NCBI GenBank assembly: GCA_022559845.1
Contig: CM040117.1
Coordinates: 149,734,732-149,798,731, forward strand
DNA: 64,000 bases
Direction of reading: 5' to 3'
Origin: Amorphophallus konjac
Lineage: Eukaryota > Streptophyta > Magnoliopsida > Alismatales > Araceae
Shown here: one piece after another, positions 20,801 through 29,726 of the stretch
Layout of the letters: the number at the start of each line of letters is the position of its first letter
Numbering within the stretch: the stretch's first letter is position 1
The notes under the pieces: model-generated
Database searches by the model: none
What the model was told of the DNA's origin: nothing
Seen by the model: the letters and a program-made list of their open reading frames with translations, nothing else
Translations under genes and position numbers: made by a program

Positions 20801-21574
20801 GCCCCGACTGTGGCATTTGCATTAAATGTGGATGGATCCTGCAGAGGAAATCCGGGAGCTTCTGGTGGAGGAGGCTGCTTCAGAGATAGTCATGGTAACA
20901 TTCTGCTGGGGTTTTCTTACTATTATGGGATTGGTACTAGTATTGTGGCAGAAGGGAGAGCACTCCTTGATGGTCTTCAATTGGCAAAGTTACATAGCAT
21001 TCCTATTTCTATTATATACACAGATTCTAAGGTGCTAGTTAATCTTTTGAATGGCATTGGCTCTCCTCCATGGCATCTCCTTCCGTGGTGGAAATCCTTG
21101 GAGGTTCTATTCCACTCTAATACATATTCTGTTACTCACATTTTTCGGGAGGCTAACCAACTGGCTGATTCCTTGGCCAAGATTGCTGTGGATATGGGGA
21201 GTAATTCTGAATTTTTTTCCATGAGGGAGCTTCCTGCAGCAGCCAAAGGGTTTGTGAGGGCGGATGCCCTTGGTATGCCAAACCTTCGTGTTCGGTATGC
21301 TAGTTCTTGATGGGTCACACTGTATATTGCTGAGATACAACTTACATACTGATACTTGAGTGGGCGGGCAGTATGCTCTGCTGCCCCTGACTGTATAGGA
21401 TAGTCTTTTTGTTTTGACTTTCCGGGCGACTGCCCCCTCATGTATGTTACTTCATTTCAAAATCAATAAAATCAGCATCTAGCGGCTGAGGTGGAGTGGG
21501 TCCATTCCCTACCTCTGGTATGGGGGTGCACTCTCCCTTTTGCCACTTGATGACTTGAGTTGGAGAGAAAAAAA
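17834..21574 (+). mobile_element. LINE1, 5'-truncated plant L1-type element
   Basis: The 3.7-kb insertion is flanked by a 13-bp duplication and ends in about ten A residues at 21568-21577. ORF1 and the endonuclease are missing, since sequence homologous to LINE2 begins only after the endonuclease region. The first 40 bases contain a second copy of an 18-bp word (17831-17848 and 17872-17889). The remaining frame is open to its natural end, which suggests a young insertion. The 3' UTR (21311-21567) contains AATAAA near 21464. Confidence 0.9.
17852..21310 (+). CDS. LINE ORF2 remnant: reverse transcriptase plus RNase H
   Basis: This is a 1,152-residue open frame. The first seven residues come from junction sequence; homology to LINE2 ORF2 starts at GRFIFQ. 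The RT domain spans roughly residues 210-530, with FRPISLCNF, KLDMAKAYDRIEWDF, GVRQGDPLAP and the catalytic FADD at about 455. A cysteine/histidine cluster (CSCCLN...HQIEEWDHLF) at about 845 is usual for plant L1 ORF2. A C-terminal RNase H (about 988-1130) shows VDGSCRGNPG, VAEGRALLDG, YTDSK and ANQLADSLAK, keeping the acidic residues. RNase H of this type is known from plant L1 lineages. The endonuclease is gone, so the copy cannot start its own insertion. The frame has no stop codons, but nothing shows that it is expressed. Confidence 0.9.
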   Translation: MCPRKQMPGRFIFQQMWTTHSDFRKFIEDKWSQLETLKHPFYSLQNKLMNLKKALKTWNKEVFGDIHLAIKMAEYQLLRYQDAFDNHPSTKNRMNLSKANAELKQALHREEIFWFQKSRIQWLQHGDRNTRFFHNYTNVRRQKAFIHKLQINGDWVDDQAVLLDGAVDHFKSLFSSEEHYRNEDLLDCIPKLVTEEQNNILCSIPSDEEIKSIVFSASSNSSPGPDGFSGSFFSSCWDIVGNDVVAAVQSFYQGWGLPKGVTSSILCLIPKVQNPSSFADFRPISLCNFIYKVVSKVISNRMRSILPVIISENQSGFVQGRSITENFLLAKELFMELDRPIRGHNILVKLDMAKAYDRIEWDFILQVLEKFGFSHRFNSLIAQLLMNCWFSIALNGHIHGYFKSSRGVRQGDPLAPALFIIAEEVLSRGLLQLFSSGKCQYFHASRNTIPVSHILFADDTIIFMNGGITSVKTLLDFLKKYENCSGQRINSSKSSFCTSKHMHHQAIERIHNLTGFLHKSDSMVYLGIPLFKGRSKVPHFKFLLDKINAKLMGWQSKFLSHAGRLSLIKSVLSAIPIYTVSSTSIPYSISKQVGCICANFFWQGLDPIHRRHWVKWDIICCPQAIGGLGVRNIRDIQMCSFVKQLWSALHVNSLWANYIRKKYIREQHISECKVPFPAGIKYRDFNKAKSILMAGKKMIVFNGKSTNFLRDNWFKGKPFSDSLSDNMDCQVNCSVQEALANHLHPAWNYITNGELKTDIQEFGAQDGEDIPIWSFSYSGSFDFKSTYRYLKEQQSDLYKVKLWNSKFPPRAALFYWKMLNHAIPVDSRIQQKGIQLASCCSCCLNSHQIEEWDHLFIYSELASFLWNKFSPLLEESHLLIASIRTRLLLILKDSVISTPQGFMNLLVSMTIVWEIWKQRCLNRMEGCQVNILRWGRMIKDKIGHTFNQHLCFMECNSPFIQTLRQWGFSFQTKAPQITIVRWMAPTVAFALNVDGSCRGNPGASGGGGCFRDSHGNILLGFSYYYGIGTSIVAEGRALLDGLQLAKLHSIPISIIYTDSKVLVNLLNGIGSPPWHLLPWWKSLEVLFHSNTYSVTHIFREANQLADSLAKIAVDMGSNSEFFSMRELPAAAKGFVRADALGMPNLRVRYASS

Positions 21575-21587
21575 AAACAATTCAGCC

Positions 21588-23542
21588 TTCAGGAATAGGG
21601 CGACCCCCAACTGGGCGCCATTTCATGATGGGGCGCCCCAGGTAGGGGCGCCATTTAAATGAAGACTGCATACGCAGTCGTTATTTCATTCTCTGTAAAT
21701 TATAACCACCATGTTATAAAATTTAATATCTGAGAAACTAAAACATAAAACTAATGCATGAGCAAATTTCCATGATCCTGTTAATTTTCTCTACCTGTCC
21801 ATGTTATTCCTTCTAGATTCTGAGAAACCTTGAAATTATGAACAGTAACTTGAGTCTATGAACGCACCTGTCCGGTGCATATATAACCCTGAGTGAAGGG
21901 CGCCCCTGACCAAGGCACCATTCACTTGAAATATGACCCCAGAAATGGGCACTATTTCCCTCAACAAATAGCTACATACATAAAAAAAAAAAAAGAAATA
22001 GCGACCACTGGTTGGTCGCTGTTCAAAGAAATAGCGACCAATTAAATGGTCGCTATACATGAAAAAGAAATAGCGACCACTGTTTGGTCGCTATTCCAAG
22101 AAACAACGACCACTATTTGGTCGTCATTCACAAGAAAAAATGACCAATCAAATGGTCGCTATACGTGAAAAAGGGAAATAGTGACCACTGTTTTGGTCGC
22201 TATTCAAAGAAATAGCGACCACTGCTTGGTCGCTATTCACAAAAGTGATGATTTCTGATTTTCCCGTAATCTTAAAACCCCTGAATGGTGCGCCCTGTAT
22301 CCAGGCGTCATTCACTAAAACATGGCAGCCAAGGAGGCACCATTTACACCTTGACTGGCCTCCCTAACCGCTGTAAAGTCCACATAAAGGGGCACCCCAC
22401 TGTGAGGGTGCCATTTCTGAACATGTCTGGTAGCCATCAAGGCACGGATCTCACCTAGTTTTCTCGTGTATCAAATGTTACTGGTTTTACTCTTAGTTAG
22501 TCCCTACACAACAATACGTCTTTGAATTCCATTCCATAAAATCCACCTTATATATCCTACATGGTCAAACCTTGAAAATTCGATATTGGCTATAAATGAG
22601 AGTGGGTGTCGACAAACATGATCAATGCTGTGCGTATAGGGCCCGGTCTGGTCCTTGGAGGAGCACCCGAAGGTACTTGTGCCCATGGGAGTTTATTGAC
22701 CACGGTGTTTGGCATTGCACCGAAGTACTTGCTTGCTAGACTTTAGACATTCCACTCATTCATGTGATATTACTTGATTGACTTGACTTGAGGCCCGCAG
22801 AAGGGCAAAAATACTGGCTTGAATGAAATTGATAAATAGCCAATTCCAATTATACATGCTTGAAATTACATTTGCTTAATATTGCTTGCTTGACATGAGT
22901 TCTTACTTTCTTGGAAGATATTGTTATCACTTGCTAGTGCTTTATTGAAATTTGAAATCTATATACTCTCCCTCTCTCTCTTGTTATTTCCTCTCTATAC
23001 TGCTCTTGTAGTTTTATATAGTCCTTGATATCTATTCGTCTGCATGCATAGCTTTACCTAAACTAAATGAACTTGTAAACCACTTAAAGCATGTTAGAAC
23101 TTGAGATGTAAATCCTACTAAGTGATTCGCTCATCCAGTTGCTTTCTAACATTTCAGGTGAACTTGATAGAGACCAACACTCGGAAGGGAATGAGACTGA
23201 GTGATGAGTGCTAGAATCTCTGACTTATGCGCTATCCAATTGTTATGCCATTTATGTTAAATGTATTTCCAGTTATGTCAGATGGATTAATTCACTTGAT
23301 TAGAACTATTTCAGGCTTGAAGCCTAGTAGTAGGACTCTGGGAATGTATGTGTTTGTCAATTGGTAATTAGCTGTGAACTTGTCAGTTTGTACTATTTGT
23401 ATTAATTTCAAGTTTAAATCTCAGTTATTTGCACACTCTGTTAATTGTCAAAGGAAGGAATTCCACAAAATATCTTGATCACGTTGGTTCTATATAAAGG
23501 CTTGTCGCGCCACGGGTAATCTTCCGCACTTGGGGCGTGACA
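21588..23542 (+). repeat. LTR2, last part, with two hairpin families
   Basis: It resumes LTR2 after LINE1. It holds repeats built on GGGCGCC (21605-22410) and an array of AAATAGCGACCA...TGGTCGCTATT dyads (21994-22242). Its last 900 bases resemble the end of the Tekay-like LTR. No gene is seen. Confidence 0.7.
21994..22242 (+). repeat. Array of seven AAATAGCGACC hairpins
   Basis: Seven consecutive units of about 30-40 bp each pair (A)AATAGCGACCA with TGGTCGCTATT around a 4-6 base loop. Some arms carry point changes, for example AACAACGACC and AAAAATGACC. Confidence 0.85.
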
Positions 23543-23547
23543 CTATA
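23543..23547. repeat. Target-site duplication of LTR2, right
   Basis: CTATA matches 2458-2462; the Tekay-like 5' LTR continues directly after it. Confidence 0.9.
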
Positions 23548-24939
23548 GTATGTATTTAGTTATTGTAGCTAACCCTAGCCAAACTAGCGGGAGGCGGGCA
23601 TGGCGAAGGTAGCCGAGATTATTCTGGGATAAGCAGCCATGCGATAGACCGCTTGTCTATATGCACGGAAAACTCCTGACCGCCTATGTTGTTTGCGTTA
23701 TTATATTTTCATAAGACGAGCGGCTAGATCAGAACCGCCCAAAGACCCATGCGGCCATCCATAGACCGCTCATCTCCTGCCTGACCTCTGGTCGGCAGGG
23801 CATGAACGGCCTGTGGAATGACCGCACAGGCCTTTGAAAGGTTCTGGATGAACCGTTCTTCTTCCCAGAACTATGTTAATTTTGAAATCTAGCATGTTTC
23901 ATCCCTAGTCTAAATGATAGGCTAGCAACCAACAAGTAAATGGAACATATGGGATATTAAAAATTATAATTCTTGTTCATGTTTATCATGACATTGGCTT
24001 ATTATTTCAATAAAGTTAATTTCAAACATGATTATATGAACCATGATATTAGGGATGTTTGACAGTCGTTCTACTCCAGTAGGATTGACTGACCGCTACA
24101 CTGGTTTCTGATGTTTTACTAGCCACTATTCCTTGTAATTGTTGGGACTCTCCACCGGATACTCCTTCCGTCAGACTAGGACCTCCATTATGGGACCTCC
24201 GTAAGTCCCCGCGAGCCTGGGATTCCCACTAGGACGTCAGGCAGGTTGTACCACCAAGACCTGAACCTGTCACGTGATCGAACCGCTTGGATTGCTGTGT
24301 TGTGAGTCACGGCTCAATTGGGACCAACTGAGTCTTGAACGGCCGGAATCGGACCGTTTGTCTCAGTGGATGGCCGATTAGAGACCGTGCATCCCTGGCC
24401 AATTGCCATTTAATGATGGTCGATTAACCTAGTTCTTTCTTCGACCAAATCATGGTTTGAGCAATCTGACTAGCCCGGGACTGACCAGTGGAAAGTGGGC
24501 TGGAACCTTTTTCAGTTCTGCCCCACCTATGGCAGCCCGGAGCCCATTTTGGGTGGATTTCTAGTTTACTAGTCATGCCTAGTTGAGCGGACTATCTAGG
24601 CCCGTCCATGTGTACGAGCGGATCTAATTGGACCGTTCATCCCCCGGGCGGCCCTATAAGACCCGTTTATCCTGTTCTTGGGCTTCAAGTCCTTCTGGCC
24701 ATGTGCTGCCCATTCTTGACCATCTATACTAGTTGAAAGGCCCATTGCTGACCATTCTTCTCTAAGAGCGGCCCAGAATGGTCCGTTTATCCTTGACTTC
24801 GGTGAGGCTAATCTTCGGCCCAGTTCTTTCCTAAACGGCCCAGTTAAGACCGTATATCCTCTGAGCGGCCCAGTTTGGACCGCGTATCACCCAGAATTGA
24901 TTTCCGTGTTTCATGATTTTGAATCTAAGGACCTGTTGG
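23548..24939 (+). repeat. Tekay-like 5' LTR, piece 2 of 3
   Basis: It aligns to 47728-49117 of the 3' LTR. From 24330 to 24900 it carries about ten imperfect dyads of the GCGG(C/T)C...GACCGTTT type. Its last five bases, GTTGG, are the Sire3 target duplication. Confidence 0.9.
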
Positions 24940-27743
24940 TGTTGGGGTGCAAGGCCCGGATTCAGAGGGGGGGTGAATGAATCCCCGATAAAAAATATTG
25001 TGGAATTAAAATCTCAGATGGCTTAATCAATTGAGCACTCAACAATAAGCTGTCACACAGAATAGACTTTTAACTGAACTCAATATAAACTAATGAAACA
25101 ACGGAGCTTCTCTCTTTTCACAACCATGAACTGAGAAACTAGACTCACACAACAGAAGAAGTTCTACTGAGCGTATGAACAAGCACTTCATAATCAAGTT
25201 AACTCCCCAGGATAACACAAATAATCACGCATGCATAACCTATGAATGGGAGGAAGATGATATGGAGTAGAACACAAAAGCAAGCCATAGAACACAAGGA
25301 TTTTTAGGTGGTTCGGTCCACAGACCTACATCCACCCCTCACTCCAAATCGGAGTGAGGCTTCCACTAGCAAAAGCTAGAACCGCAGACTCAGTCTGCAA
25401 ACAGGTGCTGCCTAACAGCTTGACCAGGGGAACAACATCCCCTCTTCCTCCAATCCTGAGGGAAACCCTTGTGACGCACAATCACTAGAAACCAGAGACA
25501 AACGTCTCTCTTCCTCCAGACCAGGAGGGAACCCACAGGTAGCAACCACTACCTGCAAACCCAGAGTCAGAGACTCCCTTCCTCTGAAACCCAGAGGGAA
25601 CCACTAGTGACACACAGTCACTAGCAAACCGGAGAACAGATCTCCCTTCTCCTAAGACCACAGGAGGAACCCCGACCTCACTACAAAGTATCGAAAAAAA
25701 ACAAGCCAAGGAAGTGTAAAGTAAAAACAAGAAACGAAAATACAGCAATCAGAAAGCTGGAAATGAAAACCACAAAGTGTAGCTCGTCAAGGAGCAATCT
25801 GGCATGGATTTGATCCAAATACCAGAAGAACAAATCTTCAATGAAGGCTTTAGTTCTCTACTCTTCTCTCTCTTTTTCTCTCGATCCTGACAAGCTCTCT
25901 CTCTCTCTCTCTCCTTTTCTTCTGCAACTTCTTTCTTCTCCTCTCTGCTTCTCTTCCTCTTTCTTTTTCTTCTTCTTATTTGTTTTTCTTCTTCACTCTT
26001 TTTCTTTTTCTTCTGGATCGTGCAAGCTCTCTCTCTGCTTCTGCTCTTTCTATCACGATCTCCTTCTCCTGATGGTGAAGTCTTCATTTTATAGCAGCAC
26101 CAGCAAGAGCAACACTGGGCGTGTGATTCCTACGCCTTCCTGTCCAGAAGGTTCCTCCATGTGTCATCATTCTGTCAGCCCTTCCAGCCTCGGATCACGT
26201 GCCAAGCATCTGCCAGTTTAATGACAGAGTTACTTCAGTCGATCAAGCAGAGATAAAACATTCTGTACTGACTTTATGTATGTATAAAATGACCGATGTA
26301 TAGACATGTCACAAGGGAGTGTATAGGCTTAGTGTGCACGCGAGAACGATGTACAGACTTGACGTTTACGTGCATGAGAAAACAATGTACAGACTTGCTG
26401 TGCCTAGAGTTTAAGCATGGATGCACAATGCACAAGCTAAGTGTGTGCATGTGTGGACTTTGAGTGCATGCGACAACAATGTATAGACTTTGAATGCATG
26501 ATAACGAGTGTATAGACTTCATTTGTGAGGTTGCACAAATGAAGATAGGGAAGTCTACACATTGAATCATGGATGCTCGGACATGCAGTCAACCACTGTA
26601 CAGACTTGTGTTCATGCAGCAAGGTATAGACTTGATGAGATGATGCATGAACAAGCCACAACGAATGTATAAACTTAGACTTTGAGTTGCAACAAATGGA
26701 CAATGTACAGACTCTGCGTGTATGCTAGGAGACGATGTACAGACTTTGTATGTGTGCGAGACTTATCAATGTGTAGACTTGCCCATATGCATGAACAAGT
26801 GGCGATGTATAGACTTGCTCAGTTCAGCTGGTGGATGTACAGACATTGCATATGCACATGTGACGCTGAGTGAGACGCAGGATGTACTGGCTGTACAGAC
26901 TTTGCGTATGCACATGAGACGCTGAGTGAGACGCTAAGTGAGACTGACTTTAACAAGCAATGCATGGACTTTGATTTATGCACCTGAGACGCTGAGTGAG
27001 ACGGAGCAATGTATAGACTTAGCCGATGCAATGTTCACACGACCTTAGACGCTAAGTGAGACGATGGAGTTGTACAGACTTTATATGCATAAGGCACATG
27101 ATGCACCAATGTATAGACTTGAAATCAAGAGATGCACGATGTATAGACTTAATGGTTGTGTGAGCATGCTGTAGCCAATGTATAGACTTGCGACTGCAGC
27201 AGCCAATGTATAGACTTGCGAGTGTGTGAGCATGCGGCAGCCAATGTATAGACTTGCGAGTGTGTGAGCATGCGATGCAATGTACAGACTTTGCCACGCC
27301 TACACTAAGACGATGTACAGACTTGCTGCTGAAGAATGTACAGACTTGTCTGATGCAATCTAGGCAAAAACTCTATACAGACTTTATAGCGTGCAGTCAT
27401 TGAATATGCATAAACCAACCGTAGAGTGTACAGACTTTGCTGAGAGATGCACACATGCAAAATGAACATGGATGAAAAGACTAAGCCACGATCTGAGCTC
27501 TACCGAATGTATAGACTCTGTTAATGCACTGATCAAGCAACCTGACGATGTATATGACAGAAATTGAACCGATGCAGTGAGAGAAAGAAAACAATAGTGC
27601 AATCTATATACTAGAACATTCAAACAGAATAATGCATTCAAAACATCATTTCATCATCATTCTTATGTGGAGACTCATTGAGTTGCTATCATCAAAACAA
27701 CCAAACAACAACTCCCTATCATCAAATCACAAGGGGCACAACA
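24940..27743 (-). repeat. Sire3 3' LTR
   Basis: It is 2,804 bp long. On the minus strand it opens with the motif array (plus-strand 26280-27560, where it reads ATGTATAGACTT or ATGTACAGACTT). A TATA box CTATAAAATG near 26088-26097 and a GA-rich leader (CT-rich on plus, 25855-26050) follow. The R/U5 part (25330-25680) has repeated GAGGGAACC blocks. Confidence 0.9.
26280..27560 (-). repeat. Array of AAGTCTATACAT motifs, Sire3 3' LTR
   Basis: Dozens of copies of the Sire1 12-mer, here in reverse orientation because the element is reversed. Both the TATACA and TGTACA forms occur. Four copies near 27170-27260 sit in a short tandem repeat with CAGCCAATGTATAGACTTGC. Confidence 0.8.
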
Positions 27744-29147
27744 ATCTCCCCGTTTTTGATGATGTCAACACAATGAGTTACACAGACTCAGGAAATAATT
27801 CCCCCCCTTTGACACAATCAAAAAGGTTTGTGAGTGGAATGAAAGACATGTATGAAGTCTGATACCAATTATCCCCCATAGAAACATGCAAAGAGAGTAC
27901 TGAATATAAGAACTCCCCCTATCAACATGAAAGTTTGACAACTCTCCCCCTTTGCATAGTACATGTTCTCCCCCTGGGATGCTATCAAACAGACAATTAT
28001 TCTTTCCCTTTGCCATCAACAAAGAGGAGGTAAAAAAAATAAGGGAAGAAGGACATCTGTCTGGCATTCAGAGCAAGTAGTTCAGGAATTAAGCATTCTA
28101 AAGCACAGAGTCTTCAGTCATATGAATTTAGAAACTGCTTAGAGATAGAATTCTGGTTTGAAGGTTATAAAAGTTAGAGTTCATGCACTACAATCATTGA
28201 ATGAGTTTGCTATGCATGATAATAGCAATAAACCAGAATCACATTTGAGCATGAGAGATTCAGTTTCAAAGCATCTTACTTTCTTAGACTCAGTAAAATT
28301 TGTTAAGAGATACTAGGTCATGTATTGAAATTAAACAATTTGACATACCTGAATTTTCTCTTAGAAGGATCATCATTTTCAATTTGATTTCATTAAGGGC
28401 ATTCAGGTGCCATTTGTCTTTTTGCGTAAGGGTACACGTTTATTAGACGCCAGTACCCCTAGATACTCAACATGATGGACCATTCTGCCTATAATCAAAT
28501 TCAACAGGAATGATTTGCACCTTTTTGTGTGAAGGTACACGTTTATGAGACGCAGGTACCCCCAGGTACTCAGTGAAACCACCCCACTGTTTTGATCTTT
28601 TATACAGAGATAACTGATACACATCATGACATACGTGTTGTCCTTTTCTTTGATGGATCACTCAGTTTCTCAGTGCTTTACCAGTCATTGCTCTGCCAAT
28701 GTTATTTTTCAAATATTTTTCAAGATTTTTTAATATTTTTCTTAGCTGTCCTTTATTTGTTTCAGAATGACTTGTTTAAGGACAATACACATACTTAGCC
28801 TTCTCTAATAGGATTTCAGGTGAGTTTTCAGATTTCAGACATAATTAACTTTGTCTGACATGTAATGAAATAAGGGTTGAGAGTTATTATCAATTATCAA
28901 CACTCTTATTTACTGATTGCAATCTTTAAACTCTAAAGTTTATAAAATTTAAACCATTAAGTCAGTCTTTAAGCATCTAAAATTCTTATAAAGGAAGAAG
29001 TCTGTTTTCTATTGCTTAAGAATTAGAACTGACTAACAGATTGCCATATTGTCACACTCAACTCATCAGGGTCAAGGGCTTTAATGAATTCAAGAGAGAA
29101 AAGAATTTGAGTTTCAATGAAGTTGATGACCTCTCTGAATTACATAC
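27744..29147 (-). other. Sire3 3' non-coding tract
   Basis: Minus-strand purine tracts lie next to the LTR (27744-27760) and near 27911, 27942 and 27964. Blocks at 28370-28680 and 28880-29090 match Sire1 12890-13620 closely, including the paired hairpins at 28430-28562. No gene is seen. Confidence 0.75.
28430..28562 (-). other. Two conserved hairpins in Sire3 3' tract
   Basis: On the minus strand one hairpin (28430-28458) pairs GGGTAC with GTACCC and CGT with ACG around CTAATAA. The other (about 28533-28562) pairs GGTAC with GTACC around CGT-CTCATAA-ACG. They correspond in order and context to the Sire1 pair. Confidence 0.7.
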
Positions 29148-29159
29148 AACACTCCCCCT
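29148..29159. repeat. LINE2 target-site duplication, left
   Basis: AACACTCCCCCT occurs here and at 35262-35273. On the element strand it is a copy of the Sire3 polypurine tract AGGGGGAGTGTT. Confidence 0.85.
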
Positions 29160-29726
29160 ATTTTTTTTCAATCAACACCGGCCCTCAGAATCATCAACTA
29201 GTCGAGTGCATATCCCCCCAGTAGGGGAACATGTTCTCACTCCCCCAGGATGAAACTGTGGCCTAAGATTTTATTAGATTTTCTGAATAAAGGAGGTACA
29301 TGATCTTTGGGGCATTCCCTTGTCTGTACAAGTTGCCAAAGTTGGAAAAAGATACCAAAAATTCTATTTACAAAAACAAAAGGAAGGCAAGCCTCCTTTA
29401 TCCAGTTCTTCTACCCGAGCACTTGTCTGGGACTGGGTGCGTCGACGCCAGCATCTGGATGCATCGACGTTGTGTGAAGATAGCTTCTGAGGCTTCTTTC
29501 GGTTTAAAGCTTCAGGCAACCGCTGCGTCGACGCTGGTAGCTGGTGGCGTCGACGCTGTGTGAAGATAACCTGAAGACAGATTTCTGTCTTGGGCTTTCT
29601 GGAGGCAAACGCGTCGACGCTGCACCCGAGTGGCGTTGACGCAGTTAGTGTGCGCGTGGTACATGATCTTTGGGGCATTCCCCTGTCTGTACAAGTTTCC
29701 AAAGCTGGAAAAAAATACCAAAAATT
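29160..29726 (-). other. LINE2 3' UTR with duplicated tail segment
   Basis: A 108-bp segment occurs twice, at about 29296-29403 and 29659-29766. It covers the last ORF2 codons and following UTR, in which GTACATGATCTTTGGGGCAT (plus strand) is shared. Between the copies lie 255 bp with an 86-bp tandem unit carrying GCGTCGACGC palindromes. Confidence 0.8.
29439..29642. repeat. 86-bp tandem unit with paired GCGTCGACGC palindromes
   Basis: Perfect palindromes start at 29439, 29525, 29547 and 29611, with one- or two-base variants at 29461 and 29633. They form three pairs, each 22 bp apart, and the pairs repeat at exactly 86 bp. Sequence between pairs is related in the first two units (GTGTGAAGATA and GGCAA words). 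Confidence 0.85.

Larger units (their letters stand above)
2463..23542 (+). mobile_element. LTR2, probable solo gypsy LTR with nested insertions
   Basis: It begins TGTAACACCC and ends GGGGCGTGACA, flanked by CTATA at 2458-2462 and 23543-23547. Removing the copia element and LINE1 leaves about 4.9 kb without primer site, polypurine tract or coding domain, so it is best read as a solo LTR left by LTR-LTR recombination. Its 3' part (22600-23542) shares the GGGCCCGGTCTGGTCC block and the CTCA(C/T)CCAGTTG block with the Tekay-like LTR at 41465 and 41770, so it is a relative of that family. A segment near 3873-4080 recurs diverged at 21684-21866. Confidence 0.75.

Noticed and set aside
2463..23542. 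LTR2 as a complete, two-LTR element
   Set aside because: No second copy of its TGTAACACCCGGG start, no primer site and no polypurine tract was found inside, so a solo LTR fits better.
25841..26221. Ser/Leu/Phe-rich open frame of 126 codons, repeated at 39380-39760
   Set aside because: It is the reverse reading of the GA-rich LTR leader of Sire3. It appears in both LTRs and has no domain.
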